DNA of 64,000 nt, from contig LVKA01000002.1 of assembly GCA_001709035.1 (NCBI GenBank), forward strand, positions 1 through 64,000. The letters run 5' to 3'. Source of the DNA: Candidatus Thiodiazotropha endoloripes (GTDB lineage: Bacteria > Pseudomonadota > Gammaproteobacteria > Chromatiales > Chromatiaceae). Of the stretch, positions 36,584-45,940 are shown piece after piece (position 1 is the first letter of the stretch; each line of letters opens with the position of its first letter). Made by a program: the position numbers and the translations under genes. Under the pieces are notes generated by a model. The model was not told where the DNA came from. It made no database searches and saw nothing but the letters and a program-made list of their open reading frames with translations.

Positions 36584-37210
36584 ATGAGAACCAGAATCAA
36601 AATATGTGGAATCACCCGGACTGAGGATGCTCTGGCGGCAACCCGCCTGGGTGCGGATGCCATAGGGTTGGTGTTTTATCCTCCCAGCCCCCGCTCGGTC
36701 AGCCCGGAACAGGCGCAGCGGATTGTGAAAAGCCTGCCACCTTTTGTTACAGTTGTTGGATTGTTCGTGAATGAGGATAGGGCGGTTATCGAACAGATCC
36801 TGAAACAGGTTCCTCTCGATCTGTTGCAGTTTCACGGTGATGAATCCGCAGAGGATTGTAGAGGCTTCGGTAGGCCGTGGATCAAAGCGATCCGGATGCG
36901 TCAGGAGACCGACCTGCTCTCCCTGAAACAGCAATATGCTGACGCATCGGGACTGCTCCTGGATACCTATCAGGCCGGTGTGCCTGGCGGAACCGGCAAG
37001 ACGTTTGACTGGGATCTGGTACCTCAGTCCCTGGCAGGCAGAATTGTTTTGGCGGGGGGATTGAATAGTGAAAATGTGACAAAGGCCGTTGAGTCGCTGC
37101 ATCCCTATGCGGTTGATGTCAGCGGTGGTGTGGAAGCGGCGAAGGGAATCAAAGATGAGGCAAAGATAGAGGCCTTCATTGCAGGAGTGATGCGTGGTGA
37201 CAACGACTGA
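36584..37210 (+). CDS. trpF: Phosphoribosylanthranilate isomerase
   Basis: The protein has 208 residues and a TIM-barrel fold. [11 protein letters not shown] at the N-terminus holds the catalytic Cys, LQFHGDE is conserved, and [14 protein letters not shown] near the end binds phosphate. It catalyses the Amadori step in tryptophan synthesis. Its end overlaps the trpB start by 17 nt, so the trp genes are coupled. Confidence 0.97.
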   Translation: MRTRIKICGITRTEDALAATRLGADAIGLVFYPPSPRSVSPEQAQRIVKSLPPFVTVVGLFVNEDRAVIEQILKQVPLDLLQFHGDESAEDCRGFGRPWIKAIRMRQETDLLSLKQQYADASGLLLDTYQAGVPGGTGKTFDWDLVPQSLAGRIVLAGGLNSENVTKAVESLHPYAVDVSGGVEAAKGIKDEAKIEAFIAGVMRGDND

Positions 37211-38411
37211 AAAGATGATTGGGAACTATCCTGACGAGCGGGGACATTTCGGACCCTACGGTGGACTGTTTGTCTCCGAAACTCTGATGGACCCCCTGGA
37301 AGAACTGCGTAAGGCCTATCAGCGCTTCATGCAGGATGAGGCCTTTCTCAAGGAGCTGGACGAGGATCTGAAACACTATGTGGGACGACCCTCGCCAATC
37401 TACCACGCCAAGCGCTGGAGTGAAGAGTTGAATGGGGCTCAGATCTACCTCAAACGGGAAGATCTGAATCACACCGGGGCACACAAGGTCAACAACACGG
37501 TAGGTCAGGCTCTGCTGGCCCGGCATATGGGCAAGACCCGGATTATCGCTGAAACCGGAGCGGGGCAGCACGGTGTCGCATCGGCCACGGTCGCAGCTCG
37601 TCTCGGCCTGGAGTGTGTGGTCTACATGGGGGCGGTGGACATCGCCAGGCAGGAGGCGAACGTCTATCGGATGCGCCTGCTGGGTGCAGAAGTCAGATCG
37701 GTGGAATCCGGTTCCAAAACCCTCAAGGATGCCCTCAACGAAGCGATGCGGGACTGGGTAACCAATGTGGATAACACCTTCTATATCATCGGTACCGTGG
37801 CCGGCCCTCACCCCTATCCAGCGATGGTGAGGGATTTTCAGGCGGTGATCGGGCGGGAAGCGCGTCGACAGATGCCGGAGCAGGCGGGAAGACAGCCGGA
37901 TGCCCTGGTTGCCTGCGTTGGCGGTGGATCGAATGCGATCGGTCTGTTCTATCCCTATTTGGATGACCGGGAGGTTGCGATCTACGGCGTCGAGGCGGCA
38001 GGCAGCGGTCTGGATAGCGGTCAGCATGCCGCCCCGCTGTGCGCCGGCAAGCCCGGTGTGCTGCACGGTAACCGAACCTATCTGATGGAGGACAAGGATG
38101 GCCAGATCATTGAAACCCACTCAATCTCTGCCGGTCTGGACTACCCGGGTGTCGGCCCAGAGCACGCCTGGCTGAAGGATACCGGTCGAGCGAACTATGT
38201 GGCGGTAACCGACCAGGAGGCGTTAGCCGCATTTCACGATTTGACCCGTATCGAAGGGATTATTCCGGCCCTCGAATCGAGCCACGCACTGGCCTATGCC
38301 GCTAAGTTGGCCCAGACCATGCGTCGTGACCAGATCGTACTGGTGAACCTCTCAGGGCGTGGGGACAAAGACATGCACACCGTAGCAGCACAAGAGGGAC
38401 TGAAGATATGA
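37194..38411 (+). CDS. trpB: Tryptophan synthase beta subunit
   Basis: The protein has 405 residues and starts at GTG with GGAG upstream, inside the end of trpF. The PLP lysine is in the motif [19 protein letters not shown] and [10 protein letters not shown] are the substrate and phosphate loops. It condenses indole and serine to tryptophan together with TrpA. It overlaps trpA by 4 nt. In Pseudomonas trpBA lie elsewhere, so their position between trpF and accD is a lineage variation. Confidence 0.98.
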   Translation: MVTTTEKMIGNYPDERGHFGPYGGLFVSETLMDPLEELRKAYQRFMQDEAFLKELDEDLKHYVGRPSPIYHAKRWSEELNGAQIYLKREDLNHTGAHKVNNTVGQALLARHMGKTRIIAETGAGQHGVASATVAARLGLECVVYMGAVDIARQEANVYRMRLLGAEVRSVESGSKTLKDALNEAMRDWVTNVDNTFYIIGTVAGPHPYPAMVRDFQAVIGREARRQMPEQAGRQPDALVACVGGGSNAIGLFYPYLDDREVAIYGVEAAGSGLDSGQHAAPLCAGKPGVLHGNRTYLMEDKDGQIIETHSISAGLDYPGVGPEHAWLKDTGRANYVAVTDQEALAAFHDLTRIEGIIPALESSHALAYAAKLAQTMRRDQIVLVNLSGRGDKDMHTVAAQEGLKI

Positions 38412-39223
38412 GCATGCTCAAGGAGAAGTTTGCTCAGCTTCGGCAGCAGCAGAAAACCGCACTGGTCCCCTTTATCACCGCCGGTGATCCACTGCCTGAG
38501 ATCACCGTCGATCTGATGCAGGACCTGGTTGCCGGGGGTGCAGACATGATTGAATTGGGCATCCCTTTTTCCGATCCGATGGCCGATGGCCCAGTAATTC
38601 AGCGGGCAAGTGAACGGGCACTGGAGTATCATGTCAGTCTCAGAGATGTGCTTGAAATGGTCAGTCGTTTCAGGCAGATGGATCGTGAGACACCGGTGGT
38701 TCTGATGGGTTATCTGAATCCGATCGAGATCATGGGCTACCAGATTTTTGCCGAACAGGCGGCTGAAGCGGGTGTGGATGGCGTGTTGGTGGTCGATCTG
38801 CCACCCGAAGAGGGTCAGGAGTTCCAACAGACACTGCAACAGCATGGCCTGGATCAGATCTACCTGGTGGCGCCCACCAGTACAGCGGCTCGTATTGAAC
38901 GGATTTGTGAACTCTCCGGAGGCTTCGTCTACTATGTCTCAGTGAAAGGGGTTACCGGTGCCAGCCATCTCGATATAAAGAGTTTGGATGAAAAACTTAA
39001 GCAGATTCGTGAAAATACCGATCTGCCGGTAGGCGTTGGTTTCGGAATCAAGGATGCTGAGACGGCTGCGGCGGTCTCCCAGGTGGCTGACGCTGTGGTG
39101 GTGGGGAGTGCTCTGGTATCCCGGGTTGAGGCACTGGCCGATCAACCGGAAAAGATTGGTGCCGCGTTGCGGGAACTGCTCTCAAATATGAGGCAGGCCA
39201 TGGACAACGCTGTACATAAATAA
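38408..39223 (+). CDS. trpA: Tryptophan synthase alpha subunit
   Basis: The protein has 271 residues. It is a TIM barrel that cleaves indole-3-glycerol phosphate. The family signature [19 protein letters not shown] contains the catalytic Glu and Asp region, and [12 protein letters not shown] binds phosphate. It is coupled to trpB and lies 21 nt before accD. Confidence 0.98.
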   Translation: MSMLKEKFAQLRQQQKTALVPFITAGDPLPEITVDLMQDLVAGGADMIELGIPFSDPMADGPVIQRASERALEYHVSLRDVLEMVSRFRQMDRETPVVLMGYLNPIEIMGYQIFAEQAAEAGVDGVLVVDLPPEEGQEFQQTLQQHGLDQIYLVAPTSTAARIERICELSGGFVYYVSVKGVTGASHLDIKSLDEKLKQIRENTDLPVGVGFGIKDAETAAAVSQVADAVVVGSALVSRVEALADQPEKIGAALRELLSNMRQAMDNAVHK

Positions 39224-39244
39224 CGATAAAGGTTAACTACATCT

Positions 39245-40105
39245 ATGAGTTGGTTCGAAAAATTGATGCCAAGCCGGATCCGCACGGATGCCGGCCACAA
39301 ACGAGCAGTCCCTGAGGGATTGTGGGCCAAGTGCCCCGGTTGCAGTGCAATTCTCTACCGGGCGGAGATGGAAAGAAATCTGGATGTTTGTCCGAAGTGT
39401 CACTACCACAACCGAATCAGCGCCAGGCGGCGGATTGAGACCTTTCTCGATCCAGAACCTCAGGAGGAGATCGCCGCTAATCTCGAGTCTGTCGATCCGT
39501 TGAAATTCAAAGACAGTAAGAAATATAAAGAACGCCTGACCCAGGCGCAGAAAGGATCGGGTGAGAAGGATGCTCTGGTCGCGATGCGGGGTCAACTGAA
39601 AGGGATGGATATCATGGTCGCCTCCTTCGAATTCAGTTTCATGGGCGGCTCCATGGGATCGGTGGTCGGTGAACGATTTGTTCGGGCCGTCAACATGGCG
39701 TTGGAGCGGCATACCCCGCTTGTCTGTTTCTCCGCATCCGGTGGAGCACGCATGCAGGAGTCCCTGTTCTCTCTGATGCAGATGGCCAAGACCAGTGCAG
39801 CACTGGAGCGTCTGCAGAAGCGTGGTTTGCCCTTCATCTCAGTGATGACCGATCCGACCATGGGTGGTGTTTCGGCCAGTCTGGCGATGCTGGGCGATAT
39901 CAATGTAGCGGAGCCCAATGCACTGATCGGTTTCGCCGGGCCCAGAGTCATCGAGCAGACGGTGCGTGAGAAGTTGCCGGAAGGCTTTCAGCGCAGTGAG
40001 TTTCTACTCGAACACGGCGCCATCGATATGATTATCGATCGACGGGATATGCGTGATCGTATCTCAGACCTGATCAGCATTCTGATGAGCAAACCCCGGG
40101 CCTGA
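39245..40105 (+). CDS. accD: Acetyl-CoA carboxylase carboxyltransferase subunit beta
   Basis: The protein has 286 residues. An N-terminal zinc ribbon (CPGC-x15-CPKCH) is followed by the crotonase-like carboxyltransferase domain with [11 protein letters not shown] and [18 protein letters not shown]. With AccA it transfers carboxyl from biotin to acetyl-CoA, the first step in fatty acid synthesis. The accD-folC order is conserved in gammaproteobacteria. Confidence 0.97.
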   Translation: MSWFEKLMPSRIRTDAGHKRAVPEGLWAKCPGCSAILYRAEMERNLDVCPKCHYHNRISARRRIETFLDPEPQEEIAANLESVDPLKFKDSKKYKERLTQAQKGSGEKDALVAMRGQLKGMDIMVASFEFSFMGGSMGSVVGERFVRAVNMALERHTPLVCFSASGGARMQESLFSLMQMAKTSAALERLQKRGLPFISVMTDPTMGGVSASLAMLGDINVAEPNALIGFAGPRVIEQTVREKLPEGFQRSEFLLEHGAIDMIIDRRDMRDRISDLISILMSKPRA

Positions 40106-40182
40106 GCGGCAGGTTTGCCACCGATCTGCAGTGGCAGATTGGATCTGTCGGTACTGCTCTGATCCACTTGCGATAATCAGAA

Positions 40183-41457
40183 ATGCGCTTCAACTCCCTC
40201 GAGCAGTGGCTCGACTGGCAAACAACCCTGCACCCCAAGGAGATAGAACTCGGCTTGGATCGGGTGGCCAGTGTCTGGCGGCGTCTCAAACCTGCGGGCC
40301 TGCAGTCACTGGTGGTGACCATCGCGGGCACTAACGGCAAGGGCTCCAGTGTGGCCATGCTGGAGAGTATCTACCGTCAGGGGGGCTACCGTGTAGGGGC
40401 CTACACCTCACCCCACCTGGTGCGATACAACGAACGAATCCGAATTGACGGTCGGGAGGTGAGCGACGATGCGCTCTGCCTGGCTTTTGAGCAGGTCGAT
40501 CAGGCTCGTGGTGAGACGGTTTTGACCTACTTCGAATTTGCCACCCTGGCTGCGCTGATGATCTTTGCCGAACAAGATCTGGATCTGGTGATACTTGAGG
40601 TCGGCCTGGGGGGCAGGCTGGATGCGGTGAATATTATTGATGCCGATCTGGCGCTGATCACCACAGTGGATCTGGACCATACCGATTGGCTTGGCAACAG
40701 CCGCGAGGAGATTGGTCTGGAGAAGGCCGGTATCATGCGTCCGAAACAACCGGTTGTCGTCGGCGATAACGGGATACCGGAGAGTGTGCTGGGATACGCA
40801 AAGCAAATTGGTGCCAAGCTCTACCTGGCCGGCCGGGATTTCAATGTCAGCCAGTCAGACGATCGCTTCCTATGGCAGAGATCAGGGGGTGAGCCGCAGA
40901 CACTGCCTTTGGCTCGCTTGACCGGTCAGGCACAGTTACATAATACCAGTGCCGTGGTGATGGTCAGCAGCCTGCTTGAATCGAAACTGCCGCTGGATCA
41001 GGATCAACTCTCTCAGGGTCTCAGACAGGTCTCACTGAAGGGGCGTACACAGTTGATCGAGGGGCAGCCCAGTCTGTTGCTGGATGTGGCACACAACGCC
41101 CAGGCCGTGGCCTCATTGAGGAGCTATCTCGATCATCTGGATTGGCCGGCTGAGGTGTATGCTCTGTTCGGCTTGCTGAAGGACAAGGATACCGAAGCCA
41201 TTGTAGAGTGCCTCCATTCCGCCATATCCGCTTGGTATCTGGTTGATCTGCCCGGGGCGAGGGGACAATCGGCCGAGCTGTTGGCCAGGGTGGTCCGGCC
41301 GCATGGGGAGAAGATGCCTGTGCACTGTTTTTCGGACTTTTCCAGTGCCTTCGAATCCGTTAAGGCCAGCGCCAAAGCAGAAGATCTGATCGTGATTTTC
41401 GGCTCCTTCCTGGTTGTCGGCGATGCCCTGGATGTTATTGATCCAAATACAGAATAG
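40183..41457 (+). CDS. folC: Folylpolyglutamate/dihydrofolate synthase
   Basis: The protein has 424 residues. The Mur-ligase-like ATP loop is GTNGKGSSVAMLE; YTSPHLVRYNERIRI, LEVGLGGRLDAVN and LDHTDWLG are the other FolC signatures. It adds glutamate to dihydropteroate and folates. It follows accD, as is usual, and is followed by a 190-nt gap containing a repeat core at 41617-41633. Confidence 0.96.
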   Translation: MRFNSLEQWLDWQTTLHPKEIELGLDRVASVWRRLKPAGLQSLVVTIAGTNGKGSSVAMLESIYRQGGYRVGAYTSPHLVRYNERIRIDGREVSDDALCLAFEQVDQARGETVLTYFEFATLAALMIFAEQDLDLVILEVGLGGRLDAVNIIDADLALITTVDLDHTDWLGNSREEIGLEKAGIMRPKQPVVVGDNGIPESVLGYAKQIGAKLYLAGRDFNVSQSDDRFLWQRSGGEPQTLPLARLTGQAQLHNTSAVVMVSSLLESKLPLDQDQLSQGLRQVSLKGRTQLIEGQPSLLLDVAHNAQAVASLRSYLDHLDWPAEVYALFGLLKDKDTEAIVECLHSAISAWYLVDLPGARGQSAELLARVVRPHGEKMPVHCFSDFSSAFESVKASAKAEDLIVIFGSFLVVGDALDVIDPNTE

Positions 41458-41616
41458 CCCGCTTGACCTGCTCTGACAAAAAGCGCATCAACCCGGCATG
41501 AGGTCGCTTAAGGGAACTGATATACTTGCATAACGATGGATGTTGAAGCCTATATCAAATGGCGACCGAATTATGTCTGATCGGATACCGGTTCTAAGTT
41601 TAAAACCATGTTATGA

Positions 41617-41633
41617 GTGTTAACAGGCCCTAG
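41617..41633. repeat. Dispersed repeat core GTGTTAACAGGCCCTAG
   Basis: These 17 nt equal the outer end of the 268-bp palindromic element at 58672-58939 (except its last base) and recur in part at 53947-53960. It lies 15 nt upstream of the SPOR gene start and could be a remnant of a deleted element. Confidence 0.55.
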
Positions 41634-41647
41634 AGGGATAAAGAGAT

Positions 41648-42235
41648 ATGGCACTGGAGGAGAGACTGAAACAGCGGATGCTGGGTGGCGCAGTGCTGGT
41701 TGCGCTGGTGGTCATTTTTGTGCCGATGTTGATCGATGAGCCGGTTGAGCAAAGGGATAAATCCACCCATGCCATACCGATCAAACCTCAATCCCAGCAA
41801 CATCAACCGGTTGCCAGTCAAACTCCTGATAAACCAGAGCAGAAAATGGTGGTGAAGCCAGCGGCACCGAAAGCGGCGGCTGAACCAGTCTCAAAACCCA
41901 AGCCCGAGCCGAAGCCAAAACCGATTCTCAGTAAAAAACCGGTCGAAAAGAGTGAGCCAAAGCAGAGTGGGAAGCAAGCTAAACCGCGTCCTTCTCCCAC
42001 GGCCTGGATAATCCAAGTGGCCAGTCTGACAAATGAAAACAATGCGAAAAAACTGGTGCAACGATTACGCAAAGCGGAGCTCCCCGCACAAATGGCGCCG
42101 GTTAAATTGAACGGAAAGCCACACTATCGTGTCAGAGTAGGTCCTGAGGTGGATCACAGACTTGCTGAAAAGATGCTTGCTAAGATTAAGAGAGAATTTA
42201 AACTGAATCCGAAACTGATGCGCTACCCTGAATAA
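41648..42235 (+). CDS. SPOR domain protein (DedD-like)
   Basis: The protein has 195 residues. One N-terminal TM helix (GAVLVALVVIFVPMLID) is followed by a long Pro/Lys-rich linker and a C-terminal SPOR domain (~115-190: AWIIQVASLTNENNAKKLVQRL, HYRVRVGPEVDHRLAEKM). SPOR domains bind denuded septal peptidoglycan and bring proteins such as DedD to the division site. It follows folC as in Pseudomonas, but cvpA and purF, normally next, are absent. Confidence 0.9.
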   Translation: MALEERLKQRMLGGAVLVALVVIFVPMLIDEPVEQRDKSTHAIPIKPQSQQHQPVASQTPDKPEQKMVVKPAAPKAAAEPVSKPKPEPKPKPILSKKPVEKSEPKQSGKQAKPRPSPTAWIIQVASLTNENNAKKLVQRLRKAELPAQMAPVKLNGKPHYRVRVGPEVDHRLAEKMLAKIKREFKLNPKLMRYPE

Positions 42236-42282
42236 GGGAGGCTGATTGGATTAGCGATAACAGGCTCGAATGGATAACTGAG

Positions 42283-43233
42283 ATGAATTTTGCAACACGT
42301 GCACAATCCTATCTGGATGGATGGGTAGGTGAGAAGAGTACCCCCAAATGGTTGGAGGGCTTCGTCAGCAATCAGTTGCCGATACTTGTTGCCATACTCT
42401 TGATCCTGCTGATCAGCTGGCGTGCGGCTGATCTCACCTGGGGACTGATACCCGTACCGGATGTGCCCTATCACCGTGCTCCTACAGAAACCCAGCAAAC
42501 CGCCTCGGTCGATTCATCGGCAAGCAGTGACACCCGACTCTCAAAGGTCTCGGATCTGCATCTGTTCGGTAAAGCCGGAGCGGTTAAAAAGGCGAAGAAA
42601 GTCGATAAAAAAGCCCCGGAAACCCGCCTGAATCTGACCTTGCATGGGGTTTTTGTTGCAGATCTGCCGGAAAACGGTGCAGCAATCATCGCCAAGGGCT
42701 CAGACCAGAAATATCACAAAGTGGGCAGTGCAATTATGTCCGGTGTCACTCTACAGGCGGTCTATACAGACCGGGTAGTGCTGTTGAGAAAGGGACAATC
42801 TGAAGTACTGCGTTTCCCCAAGCTGAAAAACAACAGCGCTCCGAGTAAACGAAGGTCCGGGAAATCCGCAAAACGAACGGTCAAGACCAAAGACAATTTT
42901 GGTCCAGGTCCGGTATCCCGTAACTCCAATCTCAGTAAATATCGGGATATGTTGAAGCAGGAGCCATTGAAGGTATTTGAGTATGTCAGGTTTGTGCCGG
43001 TGAAATCCCGTGACGGCATGAAAGGCTATCGAATCCTGCCACAGAAGAATCGGGAGCTCTACAACCAGCTCGGTGTGAGACCATCGGACCTGGTTACCGC
43101 AGTCAATGGGGTGCCATTGACCAATGACAAAGAGGCCATGAAACTGATGGATCAGCTGAAAGATGCCTCGAACCTCCAAGTGGATATCATCCGTAACGGT
43201 CAAAGCCGTACCTTGAGTTTCGATCTCAATTAG
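42283..43233 (+). CDS. gspC: Type II secretion inner membrane protein GspC
   Basis: The protein has 316 residues: TM helix near 35-50 (LPILVAILLILLISW), homology region (~85-170: SDLHLFGKAG, LTLHGVFVADLPENGAAII) that binds the secretin GspD, a basic linker, and a C-terminal PDZ domain (~230-315: GYRILPQKNRELYNQLGVRP, DLVTAVNGVPLTNDKEAM). All domains are intact. No gspD or other secretion gene follows; the next gene is convergent. It must work with partners encoded elsewhere. Confidence 0.9.
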   Translation: MNFATRAQSYLDGWVGEKSTPKWLEGFVSNQLPILVAILLILLISWRAADLTWGLIPVPDVPYHRAPTETQQTASVDSSASSDTRLSKVSDLHLFGKAGAVKKAKKVDKKAPETRLNLTLHGVFVADLPENGAAIIAKGSDQKYHKVGSAIMSGVTLQAVYTDRVVLLRKGQSEVLRFPKLKNNSAPSKRRSGKSAKRTVKTKDNFGPGPVSRNSNLSKYRDMLKQEPLKVFEYVRFVPVKSRDGMKGYRILPQKNRELYNQLGVRPSDLVTAVNGVPLTNDKEAMKLMDQLKDASNLQVDIIRNGQSRTLSFDLN

Positions 43234-43363
43234 TTTTTTCGATTCATCTGGACGCCAATCGCCGCCAGCAAATGTGATTGATCCAAATAGCGACAATTGA
43301 GACTGATTCGTGCCTATTTGTGTCTGAGTGATCTGGTCTTCGTTCTAACCGCTTGCGTAACAG

Positions 43364-44002
43364 TCAGATGTCAGGTGTCGCCGGTGGTGTAGGCTGGTTG
43401 GGCACCAGGGCCACTTCGTCACCATGATCCAGGTGAGTGAACAGCTCGGCGAACTGTTTATTCACAATGGGGCGCAGCAAGGCCTGGTCAAATACGGGCG
43501 CAATTTCAGGTCGACGCATTCTCAACAGCTTCAGCAATTCGGCAATGGTAGTGACTGACTGAGGCAGCTCTATCTCCTCGGACTCCTTACCGGTTTTGTC
43601 AGCCAGCCAGGCGAAGTAGAAGAGTTTTACCGATCGATCCTGCTGTTCACTCTGTTGGCGTTGATAGCCCAGCGTATCGAGCTTTGTCAGGTAGTTCTGC
43701 CAGTTTTTCTGATACTCGCTGCCGAGCTGATAGAGGGTCTGCCAGGAGTAGATCCCGGTGTCATGTCCATCGTCGAACACCAGTCGGACGGCATATTGAC
43801 CCTGGGGCTCGATTTTTTCGATATTGACACACTCCTTGCCCGTGATCGGGATGTCGCTCGCCTTGACCTCTGCCGCGGTGGAAAAAACCCGCAGATATTC
43901 ACATGGGAGTTCGAAATTGCTGCCGTCGGAGAAGTGCAGCGCCAGCAATCGTGTCTTGCGGTGCAAGTTGATTTTGACAGGTATCGGGCACTCAGTTGTC
44001 AT
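43364..44002 (-). CDS. DUF971 domain fused to a MoaD/ThiS-like ubiquitin fold
   Basis: The protein has 212 residues. Residues ~8-115 are a DUF971 (gamma-butyrobetaine hydroxylase N-terminal-like) domain: LHFSDGSNFELPCEYLRVF, VRLVFDDGHDTGIYSW. Residues ~125-205 read like MoaD: VKLFYFAWLADKTG, IELPQSVTTIAELLKLL, LRPIVNKQF, HGDEVALVP. MoaD and ThiS end in Gly-Gly, which is adenylated; here the tail ends PPATPDI, so thiocarboxylate chemistry at the C-terminus is not possible without another residue. DUF971 occurs fused to Mrp/ApbC-type Fe-S carriers, so a metal or sulfur cofactor role is inference. Single gene, convergent with gspC. Confidence 0.85.
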   Translation of the reverse strand: MTTECPIPVKINLHRKTRLLALHFSDGSNFELPCEYLRVFSTAAEVKASDIPITGKECVNIEKIEPQGQYAVRLVFDDGHDTGIYSWQTLYQLGSEYQKNWQNYLTKLDTLGYQRQQSEQQDRSVKLFYFAWLADKTGKESEEIELPQSVTTIAELLKLLRMRRPEIAPVFDQALLRPIVNKQFAELFTHLDHGDEVALVPNQPTPPATPDI

Positions 44003-44133
44003 AAATATCCGCCCGGGGATTGATCAAGGGTCAGGGATCATGTCACACAATGGTTTGCTGCTTCAACTTGCCCCTGGCAAGTATTAATCCGGCACCAAAA
44101 CAACAGGGTCAACTTCGGCCAGAAACCGCTGTC

Positions 44134-44982
44134 TCACCGTTTGCCGCTGGCGGATAGCTTCAGCAGTACCCGGTCCATGCCCCGGCTGGTGAGGACACGT
44201 CGCAGCATACCGAACAGGTAGGTCGGGAAGGTGACCGGATAGCGGACCTTGGGTGTTGGGCTTTCAAGGGCATGTATGACTTTTTTCAAAACAGCCTCAG
44301 CCGGCAGAGTGAATGGGGTCGCCGCTCCCTGTTTGCGAAGTCGCTGCAGCATCGATTGGTAATAAACCTTGTGTGCCGATCTCTCCGGGTCGATGTTTTT
44401 CTGCCACATCGCCAGGGCATTGTCGCGGAACCGGCTCTCAATGGGGCCCGGTTCAATGAGTGAGACTTTGATGCCGGACTCCGCTAACTCCAGGCGCAGG
44501 GTGTCTGTCAGTCCCTCCAGGGCATATTTGCTGGCCACATAGGCGCCCCGGTATGGCAAGGTCATGAAACCGAGAATCGAGCTGTTTTGAATGATGCGTC
44601 CTGTCTGCTGTGCTCTCATCACCGGAATTACCCGGCAGGTCAGGTCGTGCCAGCCAAAGAAGTTGGTCTCGAACTGTTCACGCAATACCGCAACGCTCAG
44701 GTCCTCCACCGCACCAACCTGGCCGTAGGCACCGTTATTAAACAGCGCATAGAGTGTTCCACCGGTTTCTTCCAGCACCTGTTCCAACGTATTCGCGATA
44801 CTCTCACTTTCCGTCAGATCAAGTCTGTATGACTTGAATCCCTGTTGTCGCAGCATGCTGACGTCTTCCGCCTTGCGTGCGCTGGTATAGACCTCGTAGC
44901 CACGCTCCTTCAAGCCTCTGGCGACACACAGACCGATGCCGCTGGAGCAGCCGGTAATCAGTATGCTTTTGTTATCTGTCAT
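44134..44982 (-). CDS. Short-chain dehydrogenase/reductase (SDR)
   Basis: The protein has 282 residues. The cofactor loop is TGCSSGIG (classical T-G-x3-G-x-G), NNG is present in LFNNGAYGQVG, the catalytic Ser lies in NSSILGF and the Y-x3-K is YVASKYALEG. Charged residues after the second strand (SARKAED) suggest NADP. The length and C-terminal helices (TYLFGMLRRVLTSRGMDRVL) fit the group of retinol-dehydrogenase-like SDRs common in bacteria. The substrate is unknown. Stands alone, divergent from the stator operon. Confidence 0.88.
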   Translation of the reverse strand: MTDNKSILITGCSSGIGLCVARGLKERGYEVYTSARKAEDVSMLRQQGFKSYRLDLTESESIANTLEQVLEETGGTLYALFNNGAYGQVGAVEDLSVAVLREQFETNFFGWHDLTCRVIPVMRAQQTGRIIQNSSILGFMTLPYRGAYVASKYALEGLTDTLRLELAESGIKVSLIEPGPIESRFRDNALAMWQKNIDPERSAHKVYYQSMLQRLRKQGAATPFTLPAEAVLKKVIHALESPTPKVRYPVTFPTYLFGMLRRVLTSRGMDRVLLKLSASGKR

Positions 44983-45052
44983 TGTTATGACCGACCGTTA
45001 TTTATGGTTAATTAAGCGTGTAAATATACGCCTGTCAGACTCAATCAGGAAT

Positions 45053-45079
45053 TAAAGTTTGTCTCAATCTGACCGCTAA
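45053..45079 (+). promoter_or_regulatory. FliA (sigma-28) promoter of the flagellar stator operon
   Basis: The sequence TAAAGTTT-N11-ACCGCTAA matches the sigma-28 consensus TAAAGTTT-N11-GCCGATAA perfectly in the -35 box and the spacer, and at six of eight positions in the -10. The predicted start is about 90 nt upstream of the GTG at 45180. It would place the stator and PilZ genes in the late flagellar class. Confidence 0.75.
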
Positions 45080-45179
45080 ACCAAACAGATTAAATGTTCA
45101 GAGGCAAATCTCAACAACCGAGCTTGAAATTTGTTCTCAATGAACACAAAAACGGCAACGGAGTTTCGGAGAAAACTAG

Positions 45180-45938
45180 GTGGACATTGCGACACTGGTT
45201 GGTCTATTAGGTGGTTTCGGCATTATCATCGGGGCGATCGCTTCCGGTGGCGATGTCATGCTGTTTGTCAATGTTCCCTCGCTACTGATCGTTGTTGGCG
45301 GCACCTTCATGGTGACACTCATGCAGGTGTCACTCGGTGACTTCCTGGGATCATTCAGCATCGGCATGAAGGCCTTTTTCTACAAAACCGATGATCCCAA
45401 AAAACTCATCGAGGAAGCGGTTGAACTGGCGGACATCGCCAGAAAGAACGGTCTACTGGCCCTGGAGGGGCAGGAGATATCCAACGGTTTCCTTAAACAA
45501 GGCATCGGACTCTGTGTGGATGGCCACGACCCTGTGCTGGTCAACAAGTTGCTCACCAAGGATATTGATCTGACCATTCAGCGCCATGAGGTGGGTCAGA
45601 CCATGTTCAAAAACATGGCTACCATGGCACCGGCCATGGGCATGATCGGAACACTGGTGGGTTTGGTGCAGATGTTGGCGAACATGTCTGATCCGGCGAG
45701 TATCGGTCCTGCTATGGCGGTGGCACTGTTGACTACCCTGTATGGCGCAGTAATCGCGAATGCCTTCGCGACACCCATGTCGGAAAAACTGGCCAGAGCC
45801 AGCTCCATGGAGAAGACCAATAAGTCGTTGATTATTGAAACCATCGCAGGTATTCAGGAGGGTATGAATCCACGGGTACTGGAGCAGCTTCTGAGTACCT
45901 ATCTGCCCACCGGTAAGCGTCCTGTACAGGAAGCCTGA
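45180..45938 (+). CDS. pomA: Flagellar motor stator protein MotA/PomA
   Basis: The protein has 252 residues and starts at GTG; GGAG lies upstream within GGAGAAAACTAG. Four TM helices: two at the N-terminus (ATLVGLLGGFGIIIGAIA, LLIVVGGTFMVTLM) and two later (MGMIGTLVGLVQMLANM, AVALLTTLYGAVIANAF), with the charged cytoplasmic loop that contacts FliG in between. The IATLVGLLGGFGII start is nearer to PomA/MotC than to E. coli MotA, so sodium drive is possible but not proven. It lies 2 nt before motB. Confidence 0.93.
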   Translation: MDIATLVGLLGGFGIIIGAIASGGDVMLFVNVPSLLIVVGGTFMVTLMQVSLGDFLGSFSIGMKAFFYKTDDPKKLIEEAVELADIARKNGLLALEGQEISNGFLKQGIGLCVDGHDPVLVNKLLTKDIDLTIQRHEVGQTMFKNMATMAPAMGMIGTLVGLVQMLANMSDPASIGPAMAVALLTTLYGAVIANAFATPMSEKLARASSMEKTNKSLIIETIAGIQEGMNPRVLEQLLSTYLPTGKRPVQEA

Positions 45939-45940
45939 GG

